A stretch of DNA of 64,000 bases from Adlercreutzia rubneri (lineage in GTDB: Bacteria > Actinomycetota > Coriobacteriia > Coriobacteriales > Eggerthellaceae): NCBI RefSeq assembly GCF_009755265.1, contig NZ_WPOO01000006.1, positions 1 through 64,000 on the forward strand. The letters run 5' to 3'. The position numbers were made by a program, and so were the translations under genes. Of the stretch, positions 1 through 7,464 are shown in pieces. Under the pieces are notes generated by a model. That model saw only the letters and a program-made list of their open reading frames with translations. It was not told the DNA's origin and made no database searches. How positions within the stretch are numbered: position 1 is the stretch's first letter; every line of letters starts with the position of its first letter.

Positions 1-458
1 TCGCCTCCCCGATCCCCAAGCGCATCGTGGAGTTCGACGCCGTGCGCGACCTGGTGGAGGACGGCTACGTGGTCGTGTCCACCGGCGGCGGCGGGGTGCC
101 GGTCTTCGAGACCGAGAACGGCTACGTGGGCACCCCCGCGGTCATCGACAAGGACCGCTCCAGCGCCCTCATGGCCGCCGAGCTCGGCGCCGACATGCTG
201 ATCATCCTGACCGCCGTGGAGAAGGTGTGCATCAACTTCAACACGCCCGAGCAGGAGCAGATCTCCGAGATGACCGTGTCCCAGGCCCGCGAGTACATCG
301 CCCAGGGCCAGTTCGCCCCCGGCTCGATGCTCCCGAAGGTCGAGGCCTGCATCGAGTACGTGGAGAAGTTCCCCGAGGGCAAGGCGCTCATCACCTCGCT
401 CGAGTGCGCCGCCGCCGGCCTGCGCGGCGAGACGGGCACGGTCATCGTCGCCGACTAG
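1..458 (+). CDS. arcC: Carbamate kinase, C-terminal part (5' end outside window)
   Basis: Only the last ~150 codons are present; the frame is open to the left edge, so the GTG at 27 is internal and not the start. Carbamate kinase transfers phosphate between carbamoyl phosphate and ADP, usually as the ATP-making last step of the arginine deiminase pathway in the cytosol. Family blocks visible are SPIPKRIVEF, the STGGGGVPV glycine loop, AVIDKDRSSALMA, ILTAVEKVCINF, the GSMLPKVEA block and a C-terminal GETGTVIVAD. An intrinsic terminator follows 21 bp after the stop. The rest of the arginine deiminase genes, if present, lie outside the window. Confidence 0.93.
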   Translation, partial: ASPIPKRIVEFDAVRDLVEDGYVVVSTGGGGVPVFETENGYVGTPAVIDKDRSSALMAAELGADMLIILTAVEKVCINFNTPEQEQISEMTVSQAREYIAQGQFAPGSMLPKVEACIEYVEKFPEGKALITSLECAAAGLRGETGTVIVAD

Positions 459-478
459 GCAGTGATTTACAAAACCAA

Positions 479-513
479 GGGGCGGCTCCGGGATAAAGAG
501 CCGCCCCTTTTTA
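479..513 (+). terminator. Intrinsic terminator after carbamate kinase
   Basis: Perfect 10-bp stem (479-488 with 498-507, GGGGCGGCTC / GAGCCGCCCC), a 9-nt loop, then a run of T. It fits rho-independent termination of the arginine catabolic transcript. Confidence 0.85.
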
Positions 514-521
514 TGCAAGAA

Positions 522-668
522 TTTCGACCTGTTAGAGTTATGGGAGGCAGGAAAGGGCCCCTTGCCGCTTGATTCAGGGAAAGCGACGGCGAAATCCCAG
601 GTCGCTGTACGATCCTCTGCAGCCGATTCTTTCGAGCGTTCGTCCCGAACTCTAACAACTCGAAAAAA
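522..668. repeat. TIR element, copy A (~147 bp)
   Basis: The ends are inverted repeats: TTTCGACCTGTTAGAG at 522-537 and CTCTAACAACTCGAAA at 650-665 (14 of 16 pair). The same end sequence bounds two other intergenic segments, at 26857-26997 and 48981-49140. The interior shows no open reading frame of note and is not obviously alike between copies. It contains a small internal hairpin (AGCGAC..GTCGCT). This copy lies between the convergent ends of the carbamate kinase and M18 peptidase genes. It could be a MITE-like element or a structured RNA/terminator unit. Confidence 0.6.
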
Positions 669-716
669 CCGCTCTGCAAATGGCCGCCGATTGTCGCGGG
701 GGATCCGGCTTCCTCG

Positions 717-2147
717 CTAGCCCTCCGCGCGCAGGAAGGCTTCGTAGCCGCGGCGGGCTTCGTAGATGTCGGCTTTGCTGGTGACTTCCCAGGGGGAGTG
801 CATCGAAAGCACGGGCACGCCGGAGTCGATGACGTCCATGCCGTACTTCGCGGGGATGTAGGCGATGGTTCCGCCGCCGCCAGCGTCCACGCGGCCGAGC
901 TCGGCGGTCTGGAAGCTCACGTGCGCGTCGTCCATGATGCGGCGCACCAGCGCGACGTACTCGGCCGAGGCGTCGTTCGATCCGCTCTTGCCGCGGGAGC
1001 CGGTGTACTTGTTGAACACGAGGCCGCGCCCCAGGTAGGCGGAGTTCTTCGCTTCGAAGACGCTCGCGTAGGCCGGATCGAAGCCGGCGGACACGTCTGA
1101 GGACAGCATACGCGAGCGGGTGAGGGCGCGGCGCAGGCGAAGCGGGCTGCTCTCGCCGGCAAGCGCCATGATCTCGGCGATGGTGTTCTCGAAGAACATC
1201 GAGGCCATGCCCGAGGCGCCCACGCTGCCGATCTCCTCCTTGTCCACGAGCACGCAGACGGCGGTGCGGGCGGGCACGTCGTCGCCCAAGGCCAGCTGGG
1301 CCACGAGCGAGGTGTAGGCGCAGACGCGATCATCCTGGCCGTAGCCGATGACCATGGAGCGGTCGAATCCGAGGTCGCGGGCGCGGCCGGCCGGCACCGC
1401 TTCCAGCTCGGCGGAAAGGAAGTCCTCCTCGCTGATGCCGTACTTGTCGGCCAGAAGCGCCAGCACGTGGGCCTTCACCGGATCTTTGGGAGTTTCGGTG
1501 CTCTCGGCTTCCTTGGAGTCGGAGGAGTCGGCGGTGCTCAAGAGCGGGCGGTTGCCCACGAGCACGTCCAAGTCCTCGCCTTCCACGACCTTTGCGCCCT
1601 TCTTGTCCATCTGCTGGGAGCCCAAATGCGGCAGCAGGTCGGTCACGCAGAACACCGGGTCGGCCTCATCATCGCCGATGTTCACCTCTATCACCTCGCC
1701 GTCGGTGGTCGCCACCACGCCGTGCAGCGCCAAGGGCAGCGCCGTCCACTGGTAGTTCTTGATGCCGCCGTAGTAGTGGGTGTCCAGAAGCGCGAAGTCG
1801 TTGGCCTCGTACAGCGGGTTCTGCTTGATGTCGAGGCGCGGCGAGTCGATATGCGCCCCCAGGATGTTCATGCCCTCGGAGATCGGCGCGGCCCCCACGT
1901 GCACGAGGATGACTGCCTTCCCCTGGGCGCAGGCCCACAGCTTGCTGCCCGGCCCCACGGGCGTGCCGGCGGCGATGCAATCGGCCAGCGAGTCGTAGCC
2001 GGCGTCCTCGGCCGCGGCGATGGCGGCCGCGGCGCACTCGCGCTCGGTTTTGTTGTCGGAGATGAAGTCGATGTAGTCAGCAGCCAGCGCCTCAACCTCG
2101 GCCGATGCTGCCTCGTCGTACTTCTTCCAAGCTACTTCGCGTTCCAC
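717..2147 (-). CDS. M18 family metallo-aminopeptidase
   Basis: 476-aa cytosolic zinc aminopeptidase of the M18 (aspartyl aminopeptidase/ApeA-like) family, which removes N-terminal, often acidic, residues from peptides. Metal and active-site blocks visible: AHIDSPRLD near residue 98 (H99, D101), the DKEEIGS motif (paired catalytic Glu) and a C-terminal MHSPWE block with a metal-ligand His. Length suits the bacterial family. A short acidic, Ser/Glu-rich insert (SSDSKEAESTETPKD) in the middle is likely a surface loop. It is transcribed divergently from rubrerythrin across a ~165-bp spacer and ends next to TIR element copy A. Confidence 0.92.
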   Translation of the reverse strand: MEREVAWKKYDEAASAEVEALAADYIDFISDNKTERECAAAAIAAAEDAGYDSLADCIAAGTPVGPGSKLWACAQGKAVILVHVGAAPISEGMNILGAHIDSPRLDIKQNPLYEANDFALLDTHYYGGIKNYQWTALPLALHGVVATTDGEVIEVNIGDDEADPVFCVTDLLPHLGSQQMDKKGAKVVEGEDLDVLVGNRPLLSTADSSDSKEAESTETPKDPVKAHVLALLADKYGISEEDFLSAELEAVPAGRARDLGFDRSMVIGYGQDDRVCAYTSLVAQLALGDDVPARTAVCVLVDKEEIGSVGASGMASMFFENTIAEIMALAGESSPLRLRRALTRSRMLSSDVSAGFDPAYASVFEAKNSAYLGRGLVFNKYTGSRGKSGSNDASAEYVALVRRIMDDAHVSFQTAELGRVDAGGGGTIAYIPAKYGMDVIDSGVPVLSMHSPWEVTSKADIYEARRGYEAFLRAEG

Positions 2148-2257
2148 GAAACTTCCTTTCTCTTGTGCGATCGAGCACAGTATGAACCAATCTATGGGGA
2201 AAAGTTCGGAAATTGTTACATCCTGTTTTCTCGATGCGCGAAGCGGGCGCTCCGTAC

Positions 2258-2263
2258 TATAAT
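2258..2263 (+). promoter_or_regulatory. Candidate -10 box for rubrerythrin
   Basis: A perfect TATAAT 50 bp ahead of the rubrerythrin start. The -35 region is weak, so oxidative-stress or activator control is possible but not shown. Confidence 0.5.
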
Positions 2264-2312
2264 GGCCCAGACATTGAGACGATGTCGCCGTTACCCAAGA
2301 AAGGAAGATTCA

Positions 2313-2921
2313 ATGAATCTGCGTGACGTTATCCCCACTGCTGAGAACTCCAGCAACTTCAACGTGGTCCCCGAGTCCATCACCGAGGTGGGCACCACCC
2401 TCGAAAACCTGAAGGCCGCCGTGTGTGGCGAGACCGGTGCGTCCGCCAAGTACGCCGCCTGCGCCGCCGCCGCCAAGGAGCAGGGCTTCGACCAGATCGC
2501 CCGCCTGTTCGAGGCCACCAGCGCCGCCGAGCAGATCCACATCGGCCTTGAGGCCGGCGTGATCGCCGAGATCGAGCCGGGCTACGAGCGCCCCGCCGCT
2601 CCCGAGGCCGAGGGCATTGCCACCGACCTGAACCTCATCGCCGGTGCCCTGGGCGAGATCTACGAGACCTCCGACATGTACCCGAGCTTCATCAAGGTCG
2701 CTCAGGAGGAGGGCAACAAGAAGGCTGAGTTCGTGTTCACCCGCGCCAAGCTCGCCGAGGCCGTGCACGCCGAGCTGTACATGGACGCCTACAACAACAT
2801 CGACGCCCCCACCGATGAGCCCTACTACCTGTGCCCCATCTGCGGCTACATCCACAAGGGCGACGACTTCGAGAAGTGCCCCATCTGCTTCACCCCGGCC
2901 GACAAGTTCCGCAAGTTCTAA
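2313..2921 (+). CDS. rbr: Rubrerythrin
   Basis: 202-aa non-haem di-iron peroxidase that reduces hydrogen peroxide in the cytosol of anaerobes. Residues 30-160 form the ferritin-like four-helix part with ligand-type residues E40, E73..H76, E115/E118 and E149..H152. The C-terminus is a rubredoxin-like domain with C174, C177, C189 and C192 (two CPIC pairs), which passes electrons to the di-iron site. The start at 2313 was chosen because AAGGAAG lies just upstream and the family N-terminus fits; the reading frame stays open much further upstream without meaning. A strong terminator follows, so it is probably monocistronic. Confidence 0.95.
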   Translation: MNLRDVIPTAENSSNFNVVPESITEVGTTLENLKAAVCGETGASAKYAACAAAAKEQGFDQIARLFEATSAAEQIHIGLEAGVIAEIEPGYERPAAPEAEGIATDLNLIAGALGEIYETSDMYPSFIKVAQEEGNKKAEFVFTRAKLAEAVHAELYMDAYNNIDAPTDEPYYLCPICGYIHKGDDFEKCPICFTPADKFRKF

Positions 2922-2947
2922 TTCAGCAGCGGAAACATGCGCTATAC

Positions 2948-2978
2948 GGCGGCCGTCCTTCGGGGCGGCCGCTTTTTT
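2948..2978 (+). terminator. Intrinsic terminator after rubrerythrin
   Basis: GC-rich stem (2949-2955 with 2966-2972, GCGGCCG / CGGCCGC) followed by six T. The stop of the converging antitoxin gene is at 2991, so the terminator may serve both strands. Confidence 0.85.
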
Positions 2979-2990
2979 GATTCCCCGCAG

Positions 2991-3263
2991 CTAGACGAAC
3001 TGGATGACGAGCTTCTTTCCCATGCCTTCTGCCAACTGCTGCAGCGTTTTCAGGGTAGGGCTCGTCTTGCCCGTTTCTAGACGGCTGAGAGCGCTCTGCT
3101 TCATGCCGCAGCGCTCGGCGAGTTCGCTCTGGGTGATGCCGAGCTCGCTTTCGGCCCGCAGAATCGCGAGTCGCACCTCGTGCTCCGGCTGAAGCCGCTC
3201 CCATTCCCGGGCAAATTCAGGGTCCTGCATCATTTCCGCGAGGTGCTCATCAAGGGTTGTCAT
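2991..3263 (-). CDS. higA: HigA-type antitoxin, XRE helix-turn-helix
   Basis: 90-aa DNA-binding antitoxin. The N-terminus (MTTLDEHLAEMMQDPEF) resembles the toxin-contacting part of HigA proteins and is followed by an XRE helix-turn-helix around residues 38-85 (LGITQSELAERCGMKQSALS). The start at 3263 was preferred over an upstream in-frame ATG because it gives an ATGA overlap with the toxin stop (3260-3262), the usual coupling in toxin-first pairs. It should neutralise the partner toxin and repress the shared promoter near 3627-3654. Confidence 0.88.
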   Translation of the reverse strand: MTTLDEHLAEMMQDPEFAREWERLQPEHEVRLAILRAESELGITQSELAERCGMKQSALSRLETGKTSPTLKTLQQLAEGMGKKLVIQFV

Positions 3264-3613
3264 GCGTTGTGCCTCTTTTCCCAATCGTGCTTGTATCGAA
3301 ATGCCCGTTCGATTTCCCGAAGGGGCGTCTTCCGTGTCTTTTTGAGAAAACCGTGGGTGACCACGATGCTCCCTCTCTGATAAAAGAAGTAGAACGCCCG
3401 CACGTTGTCCCCGTCGGCTTGGATTCTCAGCTCGAAAAGCCCCTTTCGGATGTGACGCGAATGCGGCATGCGCAATTCAGGACCCATTTCTTGGAGAGTA
3501 GCGAGGTCGCTAAACGCCTCGGAACTCAGTTTTGGCGAAAGGCTCTCGAGGAATTCTCGTAGGGGTTCCCTCCCATTTGGCTTGCTGTAGTAGACGATTT
3601 CGTAGTTGCCCAT
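3260..3613 (-). CDS. higB: HigB/RelE-type toxin (phage Gp49-like family)
   Basis: 117-aa protein of the RelE/HigB superfamily, expected to be a ribosome-dependent mRNA endonuclease. Family blocks: YEIVYYSKPNGREPLREFL at the N-terminus, LRMPHSRHIRKGLFELRIQADG in the middle, and FYFFYQRGSIVVTHGFLKKT with basic residues near the end. The start at 3613 follows a strong GGAGGAGG; an in-frame ATG at 3628 falls inside the promoter. It is the first gene of a toxin-antitoxin pair. Confidence 0.87.
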   Translation of the reverse strand: MGNYEIVYYSKPNGREPLREFLESLSPKLSSEAFSDLATLQEMGPELRMPHSRHIRKGLFELRIQADGDNVRAFYFFYQRGSIVVTHGFLKKTRKTPLREIERAFRYKHDWEKRHNA

Positions 3614-3626
3614 TTGATCCTCCTCC

Positions 3627-3654
3627 ATAGTATAACAAAAATGTTATAAGTCAA
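3627..3654 (-). promoter_or_regulatory. higBA promoter with operator palindrome
   Basis: On the minus strand TTGACT (3649-3654), a 16-bp spacer and TACTAT (3627-3632) form a near-consensus promoter. The spacer is a perfect inverted repeat, TATAAC..GTTATA (3631-3648), well placed for self-repression by the toxin-antitoxin complex. The predicted start site leaves almost no leader before the toxin ATG. Confidence 0.7.
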
Positions 3655-3821
3655 TGCCTTGTCTCCAAGGGGATGAGGATCTTGCAAGCTAGGTTGCCCG
3701 ATGCGCCCAAGCTTCTCAAGCTTGCCGATGGGCTTTGACGACGATGAGCTGCCCGCCGCCGCTGCACTGGCTCATTAGTACAATATAGCAAACTAAAGTT
3801 CGAAATACAAGGTATCAGATA

Positions 3822-3865
3822 TTGATATTTCCTGCACATTTGCTAAAATGCCTCTGCAAATGTGC
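3822..3865 (+). promoter_or_regulatory. Promoter and operator of the small basic protein gene
   Basis: TTGATA (3822-3827), 16-bp spacer, TAAAAT (3844-3849). A perfect 10-bp inverted repeat, GCACATTTGC (3834-3843) and GCAAATGTGC (3856-3865), straddles the -10 box, as expected for a repressor site. The 3614-3821 stretch upstream shows no convincing gene. Confidence 0.6.
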
Positions 3866-3889
3866 GACGCGCGAAGGAGGTGAGAGGAT

Positions 3890-4153
3890 ATGTCGAAGAA
3901 GCGGATGCGCTCGGTGCCGGTGCAGCCGGAGGCCGATAGGACGGCGAAGGCGCGCGGTGTGGTGTGGCGCCAGTCGGCCGAGGAGGCAGCGCTGGCGAAA
4001 AAGCCGCGCTACAACGGATTCGCCTGTGGCCACGGAGCCCATGGCGATGCCAAGTACAGCCGCGCGAAAGCCAAGCGCGCCTGGCGCAAGCAGCTGCGAC
4101 AAGAAGGAGCCTCTCGGGGCTCCTTTCTTTTTGTTCAATATTGTAATGTGTAA
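3890..4153 (+). CDS. Small basic protein of unknown function
   Basis: 87-aa Lys/Arg-rich protein with a very good ribosome binding site (AAGGAGGTGAG, 7 bp before ATG). I do not recognise the family. The core reads KARGVVWRQSAEEAALAKKPRYNGFACGHG, with alternating Ala/Lys-rich helices and one Cys-Gly-His patch. There is no membrane segment or signal. The last ~17 codons run through an intrinsic terminator hairpin (4101-4132), so the original stop may have been lost and the tail (ASRGSFLFVQYCNV) may be non-native. It sits between two toxin-antitoxin pairs and has its own operator-bearing promoter. Confidence 0.65.
   Translation: MSKKRMRSVPVQPEADRTAKARGVVWRQSAEEAALAKKPRYNGFACGHGAHGDAKYSRAKAKRAWRKQLRQEGASRGSFLFVQYCNV
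4101..4132 (+). terminator. Intrinsic terminator overlapping the 3' end of the small basic protein gene
   Basis: Stem AAGGAGCC (4104-4111) with GGCTCCTT (4118-4125) then TCTTTTT. It lies inside the reading frame, which is unusual, and isolates the next toxin-antitoxin pair. Confidence 0.75.
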
Positions 4154-4170
4154 CGTGACATATTACAATA
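4139..4170 (+). promoter_or_regulatory. Operator-like inverted repeat ahead of second toxin-antitoxin pair
   Basis: TATTGTAATGTG (4139-4150) pairs with CATATTACAATA (4159-4170) at 11 of 12 positions, ending 17 bp before the toxin start. It is a likely autoregulatory site for the HigBA-type complex. Confidence 0.6.
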
Positions 4171-4186
4171 TCGGTGGAGGTGGCCT

Positions 4187-4468
4187 ATGATTAAGACATT
4201 CGCCGACGATGACACCCGGAGCCTATTCGAAACGGGCCGTTCGAAACGACTTCCGCCGGACATCGTGAGAAGGTCGCTTCGAAAGCTTGAATATGTCGAT
4301 AACGCGATGGTCCTAGGGGATCTGCGATTGCCGCCGGGCAATAAACTACACGCCCTCAAGGGCGATCGTGAAGGTCAGCACGCCATTGCGATAAACGACC
4401 AGTGGCGAATCTGCTTTGTTTTTGAAAGGGACGGTGTCTACGATGTCGAAATATGCGACTACCACTAG
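4187..4468 (+). CDS. higB: HigB/RelE-type toxin
   Basis: 93-aa protein of the HigB (RelE-superfamily) killer type. Recognisable blocks are FADDDTRSLFETGRSKRLP at the start, NKLHALKGDREGQHAIAINDQWRICFVFE in the second half, and a final VEICDYH, which are typical of this family (Arg and His residues near the end act in mRNA cleavage in relatives). GGTGGAGG precedes the ATG. The antitoxin follows after 13 bp. Confidence 0.92.
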   Translation: MIKTFADDDTRSLFETGRSKRLPPDIVRRSLRKLEYVDNAMVLGDLRLPPGNKLHALKGDREGQHAIAINDQWRICFVFERDGVYDVEICDYH

Positions 4469-4481
4469 CGAGGAGGCGGGC

Positions 4482-4802
4482 ATGGACGACAAGATGATCA
4501 TGGTCTCTCGGGAGCCGATCCATCCCGGCGAGTTCCTGCGGGAGGACTATATGCCCGAGCTTGGCCTTACCGTGGCAAGTTTGGCGAAGCGCCTTGGAGT
4601 TTCGCGGCAGACGGTAAACGATATCGTTAGAGAGCGACGGGGCTTGAGTCCTGAGATGTGTCTTCGCCTCGCGAGGCTCTTCGGCACGACGCCCCAGTAT
4701 TGGATGAATATGCAGGCGAAAGTGGACATTTGGGACTCTCTGGCGCTTCACGAGGAAGAGCTTGAGAGTATCGAGCCGTTCGATATCGCGGCCATCGCTT
4801 AG
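4482..4802 (+). CDS. higA: HigA-type antitoxin, XRE helix-turn-helix
   Basis: 106-aa XRE-family antitoxin. The N-terminus carries the HigA hallmark REPIHPGEFLREDYM, followed by LGLTVASLAKRLGVSRQTVNDIVRERRGLSPEMCLRLARLFGTTPQYWMNMQ, the full HigA helix-turn-helix and dimer region. The start at 4482 was chosen for its GAGGAGG site and position after the toxin stop; upstream in-frame ATGs would overlap the toxin gene. The next gene (hydrolase) begins 8 bp after its stop and may be co-transcribed. Confidence 0.92.
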   Translation: MDDKMIMVSREPIHPGEFLREDYMPELGLTVASLAKRLGVSRQTVNDIVRERRGLSPEMCLRLARLFGTTPQYWMNMQAKVDIWDSLALHEEELESIEPFDIAAIA

Positions 4803-4810
4803 GAGGGCCA

Positions 4811-5623
4811 ATGCGGCAGAAGAGTTTTGATACGGGGCGGGGAAATATCGTCTATTGGGTGAGCGATGAGCCTGATGTGGCGCGGCCGTGGCTGGTGTTT
4901 CTGCCGGGGCTCACGGCGGATCATCGCTTGTTCGAAGGGCAGATCGAGCACTTCGAAAGCTGCGCCAATTGCTTAGTTTGGGATGCGCCGGCTCACGGGC
5001 TCTCGCGTCCGTTCCCGTTGGATTTCTCGCTCGAGGATATGGCCCGCTGGCTGGGCGATGTCCTAGATGCCGAAGGCGCTGCGGACCCCTTGCTCGTGGG
5101 GCAGTCGCTCGGCGGCTACGTGGCCCAGGTGTTCGATGTGCTGTTTCCCGGGCGCGCCCGCGGCATCGTCTCGGTGGATTCCGCGCCGCTCGGCCGCAGC
5201 TACTACAAGAGCTGGGAACTGGCCTGCCTGCCCTTCGTGACGCGCATGTTCCGGCTCTATCCGTGGGAGACGCTGCAGAAGGCGAGCTCCGAGGGCAATG
5301 CCGCTACCGAGGCCGGCCGCGCGATCATGGTCGCCATGATGGCCGACTACTCGAAGGACGAGTACTGCCTCCTTTCCACCCACGGCTTCGCCATGCTCGC
5401 CGATGTGGTGCGCAGCGACGACTACGCCGCGCCGGCGGCTCCGCTTACCCTCATCGTGGGCGAGCGCGACAATACGGGTTTCATCCGCAAGTACAACGAG
5501 CTGTGGTCGCAGCGCACCGGGCAGCCGATCCATTGGATAGAAGGCGCCGCCCACAATGCCAATACCGACAACCCGCAGGCGGTAAATGCCATCATTGAAA
5601 AGGTGCTTGCGGTCGGCGCTTAA
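4811..5623 (+). CDS. Alpha/beta-hydrolase fold protein
   Basis: 270-aa cytosolic serine hydrolase. The nucleophile elbow GQSLGG puts the catalytic Ser at residue 99. The likely acid is D220 (VGERDNTGF) and the likely His is H248 (GAAHNANTD). An oxyanion-type LPGLTADH block is at residues 31-38. Substrate is unknown; the closest general groups are esterases, lipolytic enzymes and MenH-like hydrolases. AGGAGGG lies 3-9 bp before the ATG and only 8 bp separate it from the antitoxin gene, so both may share a transcript. A terminator follows. Confidence 0.85.
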   Translation: MRQKSFDTGRGNIVYWVSDEPDVARPWLVFLPGLTADHRLFEGQIEHFESCANCLVWDAPAHGLSRPFPLDFSLEDMARWLGDVLDAEGAADPLLVGQSLGGYVAQVFDVLFPGRARGIVSVDSAPLGRSYYKSWELACLPFVTRMFRLYPWETLQKASSEGNAATEAGRAIMVAMMADYSKDEYCLLSTHGFAMLADVVRSDDYAAPAAPLTLIVGERDNTGFIRKYNELWSQRTGQPIHWIEGAAHNANTDNPQAVNAIIEKVLAVGA

Positions 5624-5671
5624 AACGCAGCCACTTTGGAAAACACTCAGTTCTTTTGTGCGATTATGCGC

Positions 5672-5709
5672 AAAAACGAGAGGCCCGCACCAGCGAGCCT
5701 CTCGTTTTG
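5672..5709. terminator. Bidirectional intrinsic terminator
   Basis: Perfect 10-bp stem AACGAGAGGC (5675-5684) / GCCTCTCGTT (5697-5706) with A-run on the left and T-run on the right, between the hydrolase and the converging flavoprotein pseudogene. Confidence 0.85.
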
Positions 5710-5768
5710 AGGGTGCCCGGCTCCAATGGGAGGGAGGTGGAGCCGGGCAGGAAAAGCGCGATTGGTGG

Positions 5769-7268
5769 TTATACCAGCGAAGCGACGTATTCGCCGGTAA
5801 ACTTGCCTTGGGTGACGGCGAAGGAGATGGACACGCCGCACAGAGCCGTCGTGTACTGGATGCCGAAGCGGCTGCCGGCGGTGTTGCCCGCCGCGAACAG
5901 GCCGGGAATCGGGCGATAATCGGCGCGAGAGAGCACCTGTCCGTTCTCGTCAATAGCGATTCCTGAACCGTTGCAAAGCATATGCCTGATGGTCTTCTCT
6001 CCGGCGTAGGCATAATAGGGAGGCTGGGTCACGCCGATCATCAGCTGCTTCTCTTTACCGAAATCCTCGTCAAGCCCGATTTCGCATAGCTGGTTGTACC
6101 GCTCGATGGAGGCAACGAAGTTGTCTAGGGTCTCTCCTTCGTAGCCCAGATAGGTACCGAGGGTCTCGTAATCATTGGCAGCGTAAACGACTGGATTGGA
6201 GTCTGGTCCTGTGCCCTCGGGCCCGCCGGCAACAGCTGCCGCAAGCAAGTCGGGCAGAGCGTCCATGCCGCCGTTGGAGTAGTCGCCGCCCATGGTAGCC
6301 TGGTAGGGATCAATCTGTCCGCCGGCCCAATAGCAAAGCTTCAGGCCATCTCCCTTGTAGCCCATGGAGACTACCTCGCCGTCTTCGCCATCGAGCATGT
6401 TGGTTATCTGGCTGAGCAGATCCTTCGCCATTTCGGGATTGCCAGAGTAGTCGCCAGCAGTTACGATGACGCCCTTCTCGGCGTTGATCTTGAGGTAGCT
6501 GCCGTCTTCCTTTTTGGCAACGGCTCCGATCACGCGGCCGTCGTCGCCTTGAACCAGCTGCTCCGCCGGGCATCCCCAGTAAATCTGCGCGCCGGCATCG
6601 AGCCCGACTTGAAGCATGTTGCCGATGATCTTTTCCTGCAGGGGCATAGTCGAGGCCGTTCCTATGTAGGTGCCAAGGCCATTCTTGAACGTGGTATAGC
6701 CGGCGTCGGTTGGGAAGAACTGGATCTCGATAGACGAGCGTTCTTCAGGGGTCAGACAGTCGATGTACCAATCGAACGCCTCTCCGCAGGTATTGGTGAA
6801 CTTGCGACACAGAGAGGCGTTAGAGCGGTTAGCCGCGCGCAACTGCCAGTTGTTGAGGAACTCGATGGGATCGACGGGATTCACGCCGCGCTCTTTCAAG
6901 AACTCGGAGTTGATGTGCCCGAAATGCCCCATGCCCAAAATGGCGAAGTCAGATTCGGCTTGGGCTTCAACGGCGATTACCTTGGCGCCCGATTCTGCCG
7001 CCGCTCGGAAGGCGGCGCAGCCGGAGTAGCCGAGCCCGACAACGAGGACGTCGCAATCGACAGTTTCGGCGATGTCGGCCTCGGTGATTGGGGCAGGCGC
7101 CTCTCGCCAGCTTGCGCTCGAGATGTTGTCCGACGCGCTTTTATTTCCGTTGTCGGCGGGCACTTCCGAGGCTGTCGTCGTGCTGCTGGGCGAGCATCCC
7201 GCAATGCCCGCTGCCGCAAGGCTTGCGGCGCCGAAACCGGCTCCCTTGAGAAAGCTGCGACGGCTCTG
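5769..7268 (-). pseudogene. Fumarate-reductase-like Tat flavoprotein, truncated and internally deleted
   Basis: Decayed paralogue of the intact flavoprotein at 10465-12192. It keeps the Tat motif (SRRSFLKGAGFGAA), the lipobox-like AAGIAGC, the FAD-binding GLGYSG block and the C-terminal GNTAGSRFGIQYTTALCG block. Two lesions are visible by comparison. The start codon and promoter are gone: just upstream of RRSFLKG (7257-7262) the DNA becomes the opposite-strand coding sequence of a LuxR regulator. About 70 residues are also missing in frame near 6275-6290, between GGDY and NGGMD. The frame stays open upstream to 7538, but that part is antisense to regulator sequence and is not native. Function is probably lost. 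Confidence 0.8.
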
Positions 7269-7445
7269 TTTCTCTCGTTCGCGGGATTCTTTGCAACGTG
7301 TCCGTTGGTGCTGTGGGATGCAGCGCTCTTCTTCCAAATCTCCTCGAACGCGGATTTCGAAGCGGCAGTGGTGGACGGAATGACCTCTGCGGGACTTGTG
7401 CTTTCTGTTGCGATCGGACTCTGGTCGCTGGCCCGTGGTTTCAGG
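7257..7445 (+). pseudogene. Stump of a LuxR-type membrane regulator (N-terminal ~60 codons)
   Basis: Translation gives ATALFLSFAGFFATCPL, then VLWDAALFFQIS and later VLSVAIGLWSLARG. This lines up closely with the start of the intact LuxR regulator at 12400 (ALFLSFAAFFMTCPLTLWD.., GTGLWSMARD). Only the first membrane segments remain; the first ~10 codons, the rest of the membrane domain and the HTH are missing. Its 5' end abuts the Tat motif codons of the flavoprotein pseudogene, so the divergent promoter between the two has been deleted. Confidence 0.75.
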
Positions 7446-7464
7446 GAATTCAAAGGAAGGATGC

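Noticed and set aside
3651..3839. 62-codon minus-strand ORF upstream of higB
   Set aside because: No ribosome site, no conserved pattern, and it overlaps the promoter of the gene at 3890.
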